The notes: a model not told the origin generated them from the sequence alone. 64,000 nt of DNA from Alphaproteobacteria bacterium (GCA_033344895.1 JAWPMN010000001.1:310001-374000), one strand, 5' to 3'; shown: positions 20,284 to 30,404, counted from the first letter of the stretch. Numbers and translations are program-made.

Positions 20284-20654
20284 AGTTTTTCGATCCGGAA
20301 GCGGGCGTAGGCGTCGTCGATCGCGGCCATGGATTGCGCCTTCCATTCCCGCTGGGCGTCGTCATAGGTCTCGAACGGCCCGAACTTCCTTTCCTCTCCG
20401 CCATCCGCCAGTTCATGGAAATTGGTGTCGGTATAGACGCCACCGATCACCCAGTATTCCTCATGACTTTCCTTCTCGATGGAGTAGCGCGCGTGGGCGT
20501 CGTCCACCGTCTCCATCGCCTTGGCGCGCCAGACAGCCTTGGCCTGTGCGTAATCGTCGAATGGCCCCAGCCGCGTTTCCTTGCCGCCGCTGGCGATATC
20601 CGTGAAACCTGTATCGGCGTATACGCCGCCGACGACCCAATAGCGTGCGGACAT
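20280..20654 (-). CDS. Tandem DUF4170 protein
   Basis: A 124-residue protein made of two DUF4170 copies of about 60 residues. Each begins with a Y-W-V-[IV]-G-G-V-Y-[AT]-D-T strand ([11 protein letters not shown] and [11 protein letters not shown]) and contains a GP-F-[DE]-[DT]-Y element followed by an alpha helix. The family is small, alphaproteobacterial and of unknown function. The ATG at 20654 has a GGGAG-type ribosome-binding site, and the extra residues of the longer frame have no family match. It is coupled to the downstream FGSN-motif gene through a TTGA overlap. Confidence 0.75.
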   Translation of the reverse strand: MSARYWVVGGVYADTGFTDIASGGKETRLGPFDDYAQAKAVWRAKAMETVDDAHARYSIEKESHEEYWVIGGVYTDTNFHELADGGEERKFGPFETYDDAQREWKAQSMAAIDDAYARFRIEKL

Positions 20655-20802
20655 GGAGCTTCTCCCGCCTATTGAAAATGCGCGCTCTATTTCGCACAGA
20701 CGCACCGGCTGCTCAACCGGAACAGGGTGTCTATTCCTCGACACCGGTAGGCTTATCCGATATCGCATTGATCTGACATCGACATGCCCTAGAACGGAAC
20801 GT

Positions 20803-22320
20803 ATGCCCTATTCATCCCTTCGCGACTTCTTGGAGATGCTGGAAAGCCGGGGTGCTCTGCACCGGGTGACAGCGCCGGTTTCGACCGAACTGGAAATGAC
20901 TGAGATCCAGACCCGGCTGCTGAAGGATCGCGGGCCGGCCGTGCTGTTCGAAAACCCGACCGTGTCCGGCGGCAAGCCCTCGGAGATGCCCGTCCTGGTC
21001 AATCTTTTCGGTTCGGTGGGACGGGTCGCGTTGGGCATGGACCGGACGCCGGAGGAACTGCGTGCCGTCGGCGAGACGCTGGCCTTCCTGCGCCAGCCGG
21101 AACCTCCGGGCGGCTTGAAGGAGGCGATCGGACTTCTGCCACTGGTCAAGCAGGTCCTGGCGATGAAGCCGAGAAGCGTCAGCCGCGCCCCCGTTCACGA
21201 AGTCGTTCTGCAGGGCGACGAGATCGACCTGTCCCGCCTGCCGGTTCAGACCTGCTGGCCAGGTGAGCCGGCGCCACTGATTACCTGGCCCCTGGTCGTG
21301 ACGCAGGGCCCCAATCCGGGCGGCGACAAGACGGATGCATTCAATCTGGGCATCTATCGCATGCAGGTCACCGGCCGCGATACGACACTGATGCGCTGGC
21401 TGAAGCATCGCGGCGGGGCCCAGCACTACGCCCGCTGGAAGAAGCAACGCCCGGAGCCACTGCCCGCCGCCGCGGTGATCGGCGCAGACCCGGGCACCAT
21501 CCTGGCGGCGGTGACGCCAGTGCCCGATACCTTGTCCGAATATCAGTTCGCGGGTCTGCTGCGCGGCAAGAAGGTCGACCTTGTCGACTGCAAGACGGTA
21601 CCGCTGAAAGTGCCTGCCGAGGCGGAGATCGTCCTTGAGGGCCATGTCATGCTGGATGAATACGGCGACGAAGGCCCCTATGGCGACCATACCGGATACT
21701 ACAACTCGGTAGAGCCCTTCCCTGTCTTCAAGGTCAGCGCCATCACCATGCGCAAGGACCCGATCTACCTGTCGACCTTCACCGGCCGGCCGCCGGACGA
21801 GCCATCGATCCTGGGGGAGGCCCTGAACGAGGTCTTCATTCCGCTGCTGCAGCAGCAATTCCCGGAGATAACGGATTTCTGGCTGCCGCCGGAGGGATGT
21901 TCCTACCGCATCGCGGTGATCTCCATGAAGAAGGCTTATCCCGGTCATGCCAAGCGCGTCATGCTGGGTGCCTGGTCCTATCTGCGCCAGTTCATGTACA
22001 CGAAATGGCTGATTGTCGTGGACGACAAGATCGACGCCCGCGACTGGAAGGATGTCATGTGGGCCATCTCGACCAAGATGGATCCCGCCCGCGACATTAC
22101 CGTGATCGAGAACACGCCCATCGATTATCTGGACTTTGCTTCGCCGGAAAGTGGCCTTGGTTCCAAGATCGGGCTGGATGCGACCGACAAATGGCCGCCG
22201 GAAACCAAACGAGAATGGGGCGAGGAAATCCGGATGGACCAGGCGGTAATCGACCGGATCGACAGGCTGTGGCCCGATCTCGGTTTGCCCGGCGACGGCA
22301 AGAGCATCTGGAAGGCATGA
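20803..22320 (+). CDS. ubiD: UbiD family prenylated-FMN decarboxylase
   Basis: A 505-residue (de)carboxylase that needs prenylated FMN made by a UbiX partner, which is not in this window. Family landmarks include [27 protein letters not shown], and the acidic active-site block [22 protein letters not shown], which provides the conserved glutamates. The classic role is decarboxylation of 3-polyprenyl-4-hydroxybenzoate in ubiquinone synthesis, and length and motifs fit that branch. The ATG at 20803 is used because the in-frame upstream extension to 20653 lacks similarity and overlaps the divergent gene's promoter. Confidence 0.85.
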   Translation: MPYSSLRDFLEMLESRGALHRVTAPVSTELEMTEIQTRLLKDRGPAVLFENPTVSGGKPSEMPVLVNLFGSVGRVALGMDRTPEELRAVGETLAFLRQPEPPGGLKEAIGLLPLVKQVLAMKPRSVSRAPVHEVVLQGDEIDLSRLPVQTCWPGEPAPLITWPLVVTQGPNPGGDKTDAFNLGIYRMQVTGRDTTLMRWLKHRGGAQHYARWKKQRPEPLPAAAVIGADPGTILAAVTPVPDTLSEYQFAGLLRGKKVDLVDCKTVPLKVPAEAEIVLEGHVMLDEYGDEGPYGDHTGYYNSVEPFPVFKVSAITMRKDPIYLSTFTGRPPDEPSILGEALNEVFIPLLQQQFPEITDFWLPPEGCSYRIAVISMKKAYPGHAKRVMLGAWSYLRQFMYTKWLIVVDDKIDARDWKDVMWAISTKMDPARDITVIENTPIDYLDFASPESGLGSKIGLDATDKWPPETKREWGEEIRMDQAVIDRIDRLWPDLGLPGDGKSIWKA

Positions 22321-22443
22321 CACGGCACAGCCGCTTCGAATAGAGTTTGCTTATCCGAGGCATGAATTTTTTCGGCTTCTGTTCTCACTAGGCCACTGCT
22401 AACTTTCCAAAGTATTTACTTTCGAAAGCCGGGGGAGAAGCCA

Positions 22444-23646
22444 ATGGCCGCTATACAATCCGACACAGCGCCGAAGGACCGGCTTCCCTACTGGTTCAGT
22501 GCCGGACATCTGTGCATCGACTGGCCGTTCGGTGCCCTTTACATGATCGCACCGGCGGCCGGACTGTCGTTCGGCTGGTCTCCCGCGCAGGTCGGCCTGC
22601 TGCTGACGATTCAGAGCATCGGGGCATCGCTTGCCTATCTGCCGGCGGGCCTGCTGATGGATCGGGTGTCCAATCGTGGCCGCATCCTGATGTCGACATT
22701 TTTCTGGGTCTCCTTCGGATACATCCTGGCCAGCTACGCGCAGGGGTTCTGGCCCCTGGCGATCCTGATGGCGGTGGCCAGCATGGGGGACGCCGCCTGG
22801 CATCCCATGGCTACCGGCATTCTGGTCAAGGCCGCACCGGGTCAGCGCGCACGTGTTCTCGGCATCCACGCCATCGGCGGAGCCATGGCGGGGGTCTTTG
22901 CACCACTGTTTGCCAGTCACCTGCTCGATCACGGCCTGTTCGGGATGGAAATGGACTGGCGCGACACGCTGATCGTTGTCGTGTTGCCGACAGCAGTCAT
23001 GGGTTTCCTGTTCCTGATCCATGTTTCCCGGCAGGTGCCCAAGGTCGAACCCGGCACGGTCGCACGCCCTGATTTCCGCGGCCTGATACGTGACTGGGGC
23101 ACGCCCTTCGGCGCCGGTCTGGTCGCCATGATGGTGCTCTACAACCTCGGCCTGATCGGTGCGACGGCCATGACGCCGCTGTTCCTGCAGACCGATCAGG
23201 GCATGGATGTCTGGCAGGCCGGGCAGATCTTTGCCGGGGTTCTGCTGGTCGGTGCCGTGCTGCAACCGCGGCTGGGCCGCCTGGCGGATGACGTCGGGCG
23301 TCGCCCCTTGATCTTTGCCGCGGCGGTACTTTCCGCCATCGGTGGGGTGGTCGTCTTCCTGTCGACGGACACCTATTGGGTCGTGGGCGGTCTGGTTCTG
23401 TGTCTGGGCGCGCTGACATCGGTGCGGTCGGTGGTTCTGGCCTGCGCGGTCGATCTGTCCGGGCGCAGCGAAGCAACCACTCTGGGCATCGCCTTCGCGC
23501 TTCTGGACGGGGTCGGGGCTTTCGGTGCGGTGCTCGCCGGGCTGATCGGTGAGACGGACCTGAGCCGGGCCTACCTGATGACGGCGGTCTGCGCCGGCGC
23601 CGCAGGCATCGCGGCGGTGATGCTGCCGCGTCGCCCTGTCCGTTGA
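22444..23646 (+). CDS. MFS transporter
   Basis: A 400-residue major facilitator with about twelve membrane segments. The N-terminal motif SAGHLCIDWPFGALYMIAP and the AGLLMDR loop resemble the fosmidomycin-resistance (Fsr)-like branch of exporters, but the substrate cannot be assigned. GGGGGAGAA immediately before the ATG is a strong ribosome-binding site. The 123-bp gap from ubiD and the lack of overlap suggest its own promoter. The next gene follows after about 90 bp. Confidence 0.82.
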   Translation: MAAIQSDTAPKDRLPYWFSAGHLCIDWPFGALYMIAPAAGLSFGWSPAQVGLLLTIQSIGASLAYLPAGLLMDRVSNRGRILMSTFFWVSFGYILASYAQGFWPLAILMAVASMGDAAWHPMATGILVKAAPGQRARVLGIHAIGGAMAGVFAPLFASHLLDHGLFGMEMDWRDTLIVVVLPTAVMGFLFLIHVSRQVPKVEPGTVARPDFRGLIRDWGTPFGAGLVAMMVLYNLGLIGATAMTPLFLQTDQGMDVWQAGQIFAGVLLVGAVLQPRLGRLADDVGRRPLIFAAAVLSAIGGVVVFLSTDTYWVVGGLVLCLGALTSVRSVVLACAVDLSGRSEATTLGIAFALLDGVGAFGAVLAGLIGETDLSRAYLMTAVCAGAAGIAAVMLPRRPVR

Positions 23647-23737
23647 GATCTGGCACGGATTACTCTTGCCAGAATCCGGAACCGACGGCATATCAGCCGC
23701 GCGGCGCAACCGGCGTCGTTTCTTCGGATATCCGGAC

Positions 23738-24703
23738 ATGCAGGATGATCGTTTGCGCGCCGAGCGCCGCTTGAATCTCGGCCTGGCACTGGTGGATGAG
23801 GGCGACCTCGCCGGTGCCGGAGAAGCATTGACCGAGGCCTGCGCCATCGCGCCGAATTGGGCCGACGCGCATTTCGCCCTGGGCGACGTTCTGGAGAAAC
23901 TGGGACGTCTCCGCGAAGCCGAAACGGCGTATCGCGCCTATCTGAAATGCGATCCGGACGACCGGATGGGCGCCCGGATTCGCCTGGGCCTGATGGGCGC
24001 CGCCCCGGTTCCGAAGCGTCTTCCCGCGGCCTATGTCGAAGCCTTGTTCGATCAGGAGGCCCACCGCTTCGACCGCAAGATGGTGGACACGTTGCAGTAT
24101 CGCGGCCCCGATCATATTGCCCGCGCCGTTGAGAAGATCGCCGGCGCCCTGCCTGATGCCGCCCGTGCCTTGGATCTGGGATGCGGCACCGGACTGAGCG
24201 GTCGCGCCCTGAAACTCGTTGCGTCGGAGTTGCATGGCATCGACCTGTCGGCGGGCATGCTGAGCCAGGCGGCGGCGACCGGTCTTTATGACCGCGTCAC
24301 GCAGGCCGATCTTCTGACCACCCCGTGGACAGAGCCGGACCGGGCCTATCATCTGATCGCGGCGGCCGATGTCCTGAACTATATTGGCGATCTGGCACCG
24401 GTCTTTCGAATGGCTGCGGAAGCGCTCGTCCCCGGCGGTTACTTTGTCTTCACGGTAGAGGCCGGGACACGCCACGACATCGACCTCAGCGAGGGGCACC
24501 GCTACCGCCACGCGCTGTCTCGTCTACGCCCGTGGATCGCCGCAGCGTTGCTCGACATCGTGGCGCTGGAACGCTGCGTCCTGCGTCAGGAAAAGGGGCG
24601 CCCCGTTCAGGCCATGGTGCTGACATTGCGCAAACCGGATCTGACATCGGAACAACTCATCCCCACGGCACGGAACCACGGCGGGGCGCGCAACCCCGTG
24701 TGA
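23738..24703 (+). CDS. TPR-containing SAM-dependent methyltransferase
   Basis: A 321-residue protein with a small N-terminal tetratricopeptide region (about residues 8-85, with WADAHFALGDVLEKLGRLREAE) fused to a class I methyltransferase. The SAM loop is LDLGCGTGLSG at about residues 145-155. The combination is seen in several bacterial methyltransferases that act on proteins or bound cofactors, and the substrate here is unknown. The ATG at 23738 is preferred to a TTG at 23666, which would add an Arg-rich stretch with no domain. Confidence 0.72.
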   Translation: MQDDRLRAERRLNLGLALVDEGDLAGAGEALTEACAIAPNWADAHFALGDVLEKLGRLREAETAYRAYLKCDPDDRMGARIRLGLMGAAPVPKRLPAAYVEALFDQEAHRFDRKMVDTLQYRGPDHIARAVEKIAGALPDAARALDLGCGTGLSGRALKLVASELHGIDLSAGMLSQAAATGLYDRVTQADLLTTPWTEPDRAYHLIAAADVLNYIGDLAPVFRMAAEALVPGGYFVFTVEAGTRHDIDLSEGHRYRHALSRLRPWIAAALLDIVALERCVLRQEKGRPVQAMVLTLRKPDLTSEQLIPTARNHGGARNPV

Positions 24704-24786
24704 TAGCTTTCACCGTGTCTTGATTGGCGCATCATTCAGTTCCAGATCATATGCTGACCCCGGAATCGTCAGTCAGGAGAGATGCG

Positions 24787-25449
24787 ATGTTCTTCAACTT
24801 CCGTCAGGACAAGGCAGAAATGCCCGACCCGCGCGATGCGCTGGCCGGCCGGGTCGAGGCCATGCGGGTCAATCCGATCCACCACCATCTGGGCACCCGG
24901 ATTGTTGCGCCCTTCCCCGACGGAACGGAGAAGGCGGTCTTCGGTCTTGGCTGTTTCTGGGGGGCGGAGCGCGTTTTCTGGCGGACCCGCGGTGTGTATT
25001 CGACCGCCGTCGGATATGCGGGCGGATTTACACCGAACCCAACTTATGAGGAAGTCTGCAGCGGCAAGACCGGCCATAACGAGGTTGTGCAGGTGGTCTA
25101 CGACCCGGGCGCGGTTCGCTACGCGGATCTGCTGAAGGTCTTTTTCGAAGCACACGATCCGACCCAGGGCATGCGCCAGGGCAACGATGTCGGCACGCAA
25201 TACCGATCCGGCATCTATGTTTTCGATTCCGTCCAGCGGGCGGAGGCCGAAGCGGCAAAGGCCGCCTATCAGGAGGTGCTTCGCGCTCGCGGCCTGGGAC
25301 CGGTGACCACCGAAATCGTCGATGCGCCGGACTTCTACTACGCCGAGGACTACCACCAGGGCTATCTCAGCAAGAATCCTGGCGGATATTGCGGGCTGGG
25401 TGGGACGGGAATCGCCTGCCCCGCTATTCCGGATCAGACAGTGGCGTAA
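24787..25449 (+). CDS. msrA: Peptide methionine sulfoxide reductase MsrA
   Basis: Repairs S-methionine sulfoxide in proteins. The 220-residue product carries the catalytic cysteine in GCFWGAE (Cys56) and the conserved [12 protein letters not shown] and QYRSGIY blocks. The C-terminal [13 protein letters not shown] provides resolving cysteines. CAGGAGAG lies a few bases upstream of the ATG at 24787, so the longer in-frame version from 24724 is rejected. The 3' end overlaps the convergent XRE regulator by 26 bp. Confidence 0.94.
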   Translation: MFFNFRQDKAEMPDPRDALAGRVEAMRVNPIHHHLGTRIVAPFPDGTEKAVFGLGCFWGAERVFWRTRGVYSTAVGYAGGFTPNPTYEEVCSGKTGHNEVVQVVYDPGAVRYADLLKVFFEAHDPTQGMRQGNDVGTQYRSGIYVFDSVQRAEAEAAKAAYQEVLRARGLGPVTTEIVDAPDFYYAEDYHQGYLSKNPGGYCGLGGTGIACPAIPDQTVA

Positions 25450-25699
25450 CCGAACCCGCGACCTCGAGGGCGGGGTTATGGGGCGTCCGGCCTTTGGGCG
25501 GACCGTCATAGTCCCGAATGCCCGAGGCATAGGCCGCGCAGGCCAGGCGGATATAGAGCGGGATTTCGATTTTCTTTCCGTCCCGCTCCCCCTTTTCATA
25601 ATACTGAACGACGCGACGCTTCAGCCCCAACGCGTGGGCGGCCTCTTTCTGTGAAAGGTCCAGGCTCTTACGCCAATTCTTGAAGTCGTGCGGTTTCAA
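25424..25699 (-). CDS. XRE-type helix-turn-helix regulator
   Basis: A 91-residue DNA-binding protein. Residues about 4-40 form a Cro/CI-type helix-turn-helix ([20 protein letters not shown], then [13 protein letters not shown]). The rest is a short helix plus a loose tail. The start is a TTG at 25699 because no ATG fits; AGGG lies just upstream. Three copies of a 15-bp palindrome lie between this gene and the divergent 80-aa gene, so it is the natural candidate to bind them (inference). The size is that of a stand-alone repressor or an antitoxin-like protein, but no toxin gene is adjacent. Confidence 0.72.
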   Translation of the reverse strand: MKPHDFKNWRKSLDLSQKEAAHALGLKRRVVQYYEKGERDGKKIEIPLYIRLACAAYASGIRDYDGPPKGRTPHNPALEVAGSVTPLSDPE

Positions 25700-25768
25700 T
25701 ACCCTGCCCCTGCTCTTCCGTTACCCAAGACGGATTCCGACCCCTGACACTTGACTATTTATCACAAA

Positions 25769-25783
25769 GCGCACTTTGTGCGC
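25769..25783. promoter_or_regulatory. Palindromic operator site 1
   Basis: GCGCAC-TTT-GTGCGC, a perfect 6+3+6 inverted repeat. It also overlaps a second dyad, CACAAAG-CGCA-CTTTGTG at 25763-25780. It lies 70 bp upstream of the XRE start. Confidence 0.75.
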
Positions 25784-25799
25784 ATTTTTTCCTTGCCCT

Positions 25800-25814
25800 G
25801 CGCACATAGTGCGC
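25800..25814. promoter_or_regulatory. Palindromic operator site 2
   Basis: GCGCAC-ATA-GTGCGC, with the same half-sites as sites 1 and 3 and a different spacer. Its centre is 31 bp from site 1 and 32 bp from site 3, close to three helical turns each. Confidence 0.75.
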
Positions 25815-25831
25815 CTAGGTAACTATCAGAG

Positions 25832-25846
25832 GCGCACCACGTGCGC
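25832..25846. promoter_or_regulatory. Palindromic operator site 3
   Basis: GCGCAC-CAC-GTGCGC, the third identical-arm palindrome, 77 bp upstream of the 80-aa gene. TTGACA at 25852-25857 follows and could be a -35 element, but no good -10 element is seen at the right distance. Confidence 0.72.
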
Positions 25847-25922
25847 AACCTTTGACAAATTGGTCGGGTCACCGCTTCGGGAATTCCTCCCGACTCCGCC
25901 CGGCCGGAAGGAGGCTGAAATC

Positions 25923-26165
25923 ATGGCCACTCTCTATGTCGGTGAAAAACATGCCTATCGCGATGAAGTGTCGGCCGCCCGCGCCGAATCCGCCCACATC
26001 GCCGTCCATGCCGCCCGTGCGCATACACTGGACTGGGATGCGAAGCTGGTGTTTCGCGTCGATTTCGAAGATGGGCGCAGACATTTCACGACGGACGATA
26101 TCGAGGTCCGCAAACTGGTCGAGAAGCACCCGGATTGCCATGTGCATGTGATCACGGTCGCCTGA
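25923..26165 (+). CDS. Uncharacterised 80-aa protein
   Basis: A small acidic/His-containing soluble protein with a probable beta-alpha-beta pattern (MATLYVGEK..., KLVFRVDFEDGRRHFTTDDIEVRKLVEKHP..., HVHVITVA). I do not recognise a family. The ATG at 25923 has an AGGAGG site at the right distance. It is divergent from the XRE gene across the triple palindrome and is therefore probably regulated by it. A strong hairpin follows about 45 bp after the stop. Confidence 0.6.
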   Translation: MATLYVGEKHAYRDEVSAARAESAHIAVHAARAHTLDWDAKLVFRVDFEDGRRHFTTDDIEVRKLVEKHPDCHVHVITVA

Positions 26166-26205
26166 TCAACACGGCGCTCGAATTCAGCGCGTTCAGAAAG
26201 CACAC

Positions 26206-26238
26206 CAAAAATCGCCCCCTTTTCCGGAAGGGGGCGAT
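26206..26238 (-). terminator. Terminator of the minus-strand Gln/Ala-rich gene
   Basis: ATCGCCCCCTT at 26211-26221 pairs perfectly with AAGGGGGCGAT at 26228-26238. On the minus strand the stem is followed by TTTTT (AAAAA at 26206-26210 on the plus strand). It can also slow transcription from the plus-strand 80-aa gene, though without a U-tract. Confidence 0.85.
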
Positions 26239-26289
26239 ACGCATTTCAGGGTAGATATCATTGGGCCGGGCAGCCGCCCGGCCATCCGA

Positions 26290-26607
26290 TCATGCCAGCA
26301 GATTCACCGCGGACCCGCGCGGCGGCGCATTGTTTCCGCTGCGTTCGATCGCGGCACGGGCCGTCGCCTGAGCATCGCTGGGCAGGTCCTGACGGCTTTG
26401 CCCGGACCGACCGGAATCTTCGCCGTCGACCGGCGCAACGGCGGCGCGCTGCTGCGGGGCCTCTGCTTCGCCCTGGCGCGACACCTGCTGCGTATCCGCC
26501 GCACGATCACGCTGTTGCGCGGCGGCGGCGTCCTGGGCGGGTTGTCGCTGGACGGAGGCGGCCTGAGCCGCCAAAAGCGTGTTCGGTTCGGTGCCTGTTA
26601 CAATCAT
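26290..26607 (-). CDS. Small Gln/Ala-rich protein of unknown function
   Basis: A 105-residue low-complexity protein rich in Ala, Gln, Arg and Ser with no cysteine and no signal peptide or membrane segment. It is probably largely disordered. No family is recognised. The reading frame is supported by a GGGATG-type ribosome-binding site and by a strong rho-independent terminator 50 bp beyond its stop. That makes it more likely to be an expressed gene than a chance frame. Confidence 0.5.
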   Translation of the reverse strand: MIVTGTEPNTLLAAQAASVQRQPAQDAAAAQQRDRAADTQQVSRQGEAEAPQQRAAVAPVDGEDSGRSGQSRQDLPSDAQATARAAIERSGNNAPPRGSAVNLLA

Positions 26608-26687
26608 GGCGTTTCATCCCATTGCGGCGGACTTCTGTCCATGGAGCCACTTGTAACGCCGATAAATTAAGAAATCCCTAAGACAAA

Positions 26688-27929
26688 CTAGGGTTTTCTT
26701 GTTATTCGCCAAATCGTTCCGCCGATTTCATCACCAATATAGATTGCACCGTCAGGCCCGATCGCGACCCCGACCGGTCGGCCCCATACCCTGGCCGGGC
26801 CCGGTGTCGCCGGGTTGGGAACATCGATCCGGAAGCCGGTGGCAAAGTTAACATAGCGTCCGGTCGGCCGGCCGTTCTCGAATTCAATCCGGACAACCTT
26901 GTATCCTGTCGGCTCCGCCGCATTCCAACTGCCGCGAAGGGTGACCAGGGCGTCATCGCGCCATGCCTCCGGGACATCGGCATCGGCCAGGAAGGCCAGT
27001 CCGATCGGCGCGCTGTGGGATTGAATGAGGACGTCCGGCACCACGGACTGGGCCACAAGGTCCGGACGCTCCTCACCGAAACCGGGCTGCGGGTGGGCGC
27101 CGATATAGGCATAGGGCCAACCATAGAAAGCGCCCTGCCGAACCTCGGTGAAGTAATCCGGCACCAGGCCGTCCCCCATACCGTCGCGCTCATTCACGAC
27201 CGTATAGAGGCGGCCATCTTCCGGGCGCACCGCGATTCCGACCGGGTTGCGCAGCCCCGCGGCAAATGTCTCGCCAGGCCCGAGCAACCCATCCTCGTCG
27301 ACCTCAAACCGCTGGATGGTGGCGCGAGGCGGATCCTCTCGGGATATGTTGCCGCGCGATCCGATGCTGGCGTAGAGATACCTGCCGTCCGGAGAGAACG
27401 CGATGTTTCGGGTCCAGTGCCCGCTGCCCGACCCGAATACGCCGTCGCGGCTTACCGCCTCCACATCATCGGCCGGACCGCCGCCGTCCCGCCAGGGAAC
27501 GCGATAGAGACGGTTCGTGTCCGCGATCCAAAGATACCCGTCATGCAGGGCCAGACCATGGGGTCTGCTCAGGCCACGCACGACATCGACGATCTCGTCC
27601 GCGCGGCCGTTTCCGTCTTCGTCCGGCAACACGCTGACCGTCCCGGCGCGACTGCGCGCGACGATTACCAACCCGCCGGCATCCACCAGCATCTTGCGTG
27701 GCCCACCGACCTGCTGCGCGAAAAGGCGGATTTCGAAACCGTCGGGAACATCCGGCTCGCGCCCGCCACGGGGTACGGTATCGGAACTGTTGGAGACGGA
27801 TTCCGTGGCGTAAGGTGCAGGCATGTCCTCCGGGGGCAGATGAAAGACCTGCCCCGGCCGGTCCTGGGCCTCGGCCGGTGCCGCAAGCACCAATGCCATG
27901 CCGAACAGTGACGCCGCGGCCGATTTCAT
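26688..27929 (-). CDS. Sorbosone dehydrogenase-like beta-propeller oxidoreductase
   Basis: A 413-residue exported protein of the glucose/sorbosone dehydrogenase family, which are six-bladed propellers that often use PQQ to oxidise aldose sugars in the periplasm. A signal peptide (residues 1-20, ending ...APAEA) precedes the propeller. Typical blade segments include PHGLALHDGYLWIADT, RNIAFSPDGRYLYASIGSRG, GLRNPVGIAVRPEDG and GVAIGPDGAIYIGDE. The ATG at 27929 has GGAGGGG upstream, and the longer frame starts on a TTG inside that site. PQQ dependence and substrate are family-level inference. Confidence 0.8.
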   Translation of the reverse strand: MKSAAASLFGMALVLAAPAEAQDRPGQVFHLPPEDMPAPYATESVSNSSDTVPRGGREPDVPDGFEIRLFAQQVGGPRKMLVDAGGLVIVARSRAGTVSVLPDEDGNGRADEIVDVVRGLSRPHGLALHDGYLWIADTNRLYRVPWRDGGGPADDVEAVSRDGVFGSGSGHWTRNIAFSPDGRYLYASIGSRGNISREDPPRATIQRFEVDEDGLLGPGETFAAGLRNPVGIAVRPEDGRLYTVVNERDGMGDGLVPDYFTEVRQGAFYGWPYAYIGAHPQPGFGEERPDLVAQSVVPDVLIQSHSAPIGLAFLADADVPEAWRDDALVTLRGSWNAAEPTGYKVVRIEFENGRPTGRYVNFATGFRIDVPNPATPGPARVWGRPVGVAIGPDGAIYIGDEIGGTIWRITRKP

Positions 27930-28007
27930 TCTCCGCCCCTCCAATTCGTAGTCATGGACGACCTAAGAGTAAGGGCCCGGGCGCCAATGTCGACGGTTCG
28001 TAAGTGA

Positions 28008-29195
28008 TCAGCCTTCCAACGCGGCGACCCCGGGCAGTTCGCGCCCTTCCATCCACTCCAGGAATGCACCGCCGGCCGTGGAGACATAACTGAACTGGTC
28101 GGATACGCCGGCCGCCGCCAAAGCCGCCACCGTATCCCCGCCCCCGGCGACGGAGACCAGCGTCCCGGCCTTGGTAAGTTCCGCAGCCTTCCGGGCCAGC
28201 GCTACGGTTCCGGCATCGAAGGGCGGAATTTCAAAGGCCCCCATCGGACCGTTCCAAATCAGCGTTCGACAATCTTCCAGTTCCGCGGACAACGCACGGG
28301 CGGTATCCGGTCCGATGTCGAGAATCATCTTGTCGGCCTGCACGGCGTCCAGCCGTACGGTATCGCTCGCGGCGCCGGCGGCGAATTCGGAGGCCACCGT
28401 CACATCGCTGGGCAGGCCGATCCGACAACCGGCCGCATCGGCGCGTCCCAGGATTTCACGGGCAGTATTGGCCAGGTCCTTTTCACACAAGCTCTTGCCG
28501 ACATCCTTGCCCATCGCATGCAGAAAGGTGTTCGCCATCCCGCCACCGATGATGAGCAGATCGACCTTCTCGACCAGATGGTTCAGCACCGCCAGTTTCG
28601 TGGAAACTTTCGCACCGCCGACAATCGCCGCGACCGGGCGTTTCGGGTCTCCAAGCGCCGCATCCAGTGCTTCCAGTTCCGCCTGCATGTTGCGCCCGGC
28701 CAACGCGGGCAGGCATTTGGCGATGGCATGGGTGGAGGCATGGGCGCGGTGAGCGGCCGAGAAGGCGTCATTCACATACACATCGCCCAAATCGGCGAGG
28801 GCCTTCGCGAACTCCGCATCGTTGCCTTCTTCCTCGGCGTGGTAGCGCAGGTTCTCCAGTACAACGATGCCATCCTGCGGCGCCGCGGCAATGGCGGCAG
28901 AAGCAGCGTCGCCGACGCATTCCTCGGCGAAGGTCACCGGACGGCCCAACACTTCTTCAACGGCCTTCGCGACCGGCGCCAGGGACATTTCGGGGACGCG
29001 CTGGCCCTTCGGTCGTCCGAAATGGGATAGCAGGACAACCTTCGCCCCTGCCCCGATCAGGGAATCCACCGTCGGACGCAGGCGTTCTATACGCGTTGCA
29101 TCGCTGACCACGCCATCGCGCATCGGCACATTGAGGTCCGCCCGGACCAGTGCCGTCTTGCCGGAAAGATCGATATCGTCGAGGGTCTTGAACAT
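28008..29195 (-). CDS. pgk: Phosphoglycerate kinase
   Basis: The glycolytic/gluconeogenic enzyme that transfers phosphate between 1,3-bisphosphoglycerate and ADP. The 395-residue product shows VRADLNVPM at the N-terminus, [26 protein letters not shown] and the nucleotide-binding GGGDTVAAL near the C-terminus. The ATG at 29195 places VRADLNVPM at the usual position. The longer frame to 29372 would run into the promoter of the divergent methyltransferase. The usual gap and fba neighbours are not in this window. Confidence 0.95.
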   Translation of the reverse strand: MFKTLDDIDLSGKTALVRADLNVPMRDGVVSDATRIERLRPTVDSLIGAGAKVVLLSHFGRPKGQRVPEMSLAPVAKAVEEVLGRPVTFAEECVGDAASAAIAAAPQDGIVVLENLRYHAEEEGNDAEFAKALADLGDVYVNDAFSAAHRAHASTHAIAKCLPALAGRNMQAELEALDAALGDPKRPVAAIVGGAKVSTKLAVLNHLVEKVDLLIIGGGMANTFLHAMGKDVGKSLCEKDLANTAREILGRADAAGCRIGLPSDVTVASEFAAGAASDTVRLDAVQADKMILDIGPDTARALSAELEDCRTLIWNGPMGAFEIPPFDAGTVALARKAAELTKAGTLVSVAGGGDTVAALAAAGVSDQFSYVSTAGGAFLEWMEGRELPGVAALEG

Positions 29196-29364
29196 GCTGC
29201 GCCGCCTCTGAAGAGTTGGAAAATCCGCTATTCCTCTATCGGATCGGTCCCGGCTGGGAAAGCCCGCGATGCCCGGTCGAAGTGTCGCGCAATCGATGCT
29301 GGTCGATTTCCCCGACAGACACCAGATTGTATGGGTCGGGTCATGAGGACAAGGAGGGCCGGTT

Positions 29365-30402
29365 ATGTCCATTTTTGGGCGCGCCCTGTTCAGCGCCGGT
29401 CAGGCGTCCCGTGCCGTATGGTTCGGAGCACAGTACAGTATCGCCCAGAAACTTGCACCGCCGCTTGATGGGCCGGTGCCGGCGCCGGGTAGCATTCCGG
29501 GCTGGCCCTACATCCTGAAGGATCTGCGTCGGCTGCAACAGCGCGACTGGTCGAACGTCGAGGCCGGCTACTATCCCCCGCCCGCGGATCTACTCGTTCC
29601 GCCCGGCAAGATGCTGCGCAATGCTGCGCGTTTCCTGCGCGATGTCCCGGCCGTCAACCTGCGCCGCCGCCTGAAGGCGAACAGCGAGACGTTCAACGAG
29701 CAGTACCGGGGCAGACGACCGCGATACTATCTCCAGAACTTCCACTATCAGTCCGGCGGCTGGATGACGGAGGACAGCGCAGCGCTGTACGACCATCAGG
29801 TCGAGGTCCTGTTCACGGGTGGGGCGGATGCGATGCGGCGGCAGGCCCTGGTTCCGATCGGCGACTGGATCCGGGCAAACGGGATCGAGAACAAGCGCCT
29901 CCTGGATGTCGCCTGCGGCACGGCACGGTTTCTGTTCGACGTCAAACGTGCCCATCCCGGTCTATCGGTCGTCGGGCTGGATCTCAGCGAAGCCTATCTG
30001 GCACGGGCATGTCGCAACCTAAGACGCTGGCGCGGGGATTTCCGTCCGATCCTGTCGAAGGCCGAGGCGATGCCGTTGCGCGACCGCGAAGGCGCCGATC
30101 TGATCACAGCGATCTTCCTGTTTCATGAGTTGCCGGCAAAGGTCCGTCGGTCCGTCCTTCGCGAAGTCGCCCGGGTCCTGCGGCCCGGCGGTCGGTTCGT
30201 TCTGGTGGATTCGATCCAGATCGGCGACCACCCGGCCTATGACAGGCTGTTGGACCGGTTCCCGCTGGCCTTCCACGAGCCCTATTACAAGGATTATATC
30301 CGGGACGATCTGGTCACGGCGGCAGCAGAAGCGGGGCTGGTTCATCGATCGACCGCGCGGGCATTCTTCGCGCGGGTCATGACCTTCGATCGACCGAAAT
30401 GA
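29365..30402 (+). CDS. Class I SAM-dependent methyltransferase
   Basis: A 345-residue methyltransferase. The first 140 residues are basic and include a region that looks membrane-associated or DNA/lipid-binding. The catalytic domain begins with the SAM loop [15 protein letters not shown] (about residue 181), then [11 protein letters not shown] and the acidic strand [20 protein letters not shown] precedes the ATG. Substrate unknown; ubiquinone/menaquinone-type methyltransferases are the nearest pattern. The stop lies 2 bp from the stop of the convergent DUF393 gene. Confidence 0.75.
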   Translation: MSIFGRALFSAGQASRAVWFGAQYSIAQKLAPPLDGPVPAPGSIPGWPYILKDLRRLQQRDWSNVEAGYYPPPADLLVPPGKMLRNAARFLRDVPAVNLRRRLKANSETFNEQYRGRRPRYYLQNFHYQSGGWMTEDSAALYDHQVEVLFTGGADAMRRQALVPIGDWIRANGIENKRLLDVACGTARFLFDVKRAHPGLSVVGLDLSEAYLARACRNLRRWRGDFRPILSKAEAMPLRDREGADLITAIFLFHELPAKVRRSVLREVARVLRPGGRFVLVDSIQIGDHPAYDRLLDRFPLAFHEPYYKDYIRDDLVTAAAEAGLVHRSTARAFFARVMTFDRPK

Positions 30403-30404
30403 GG

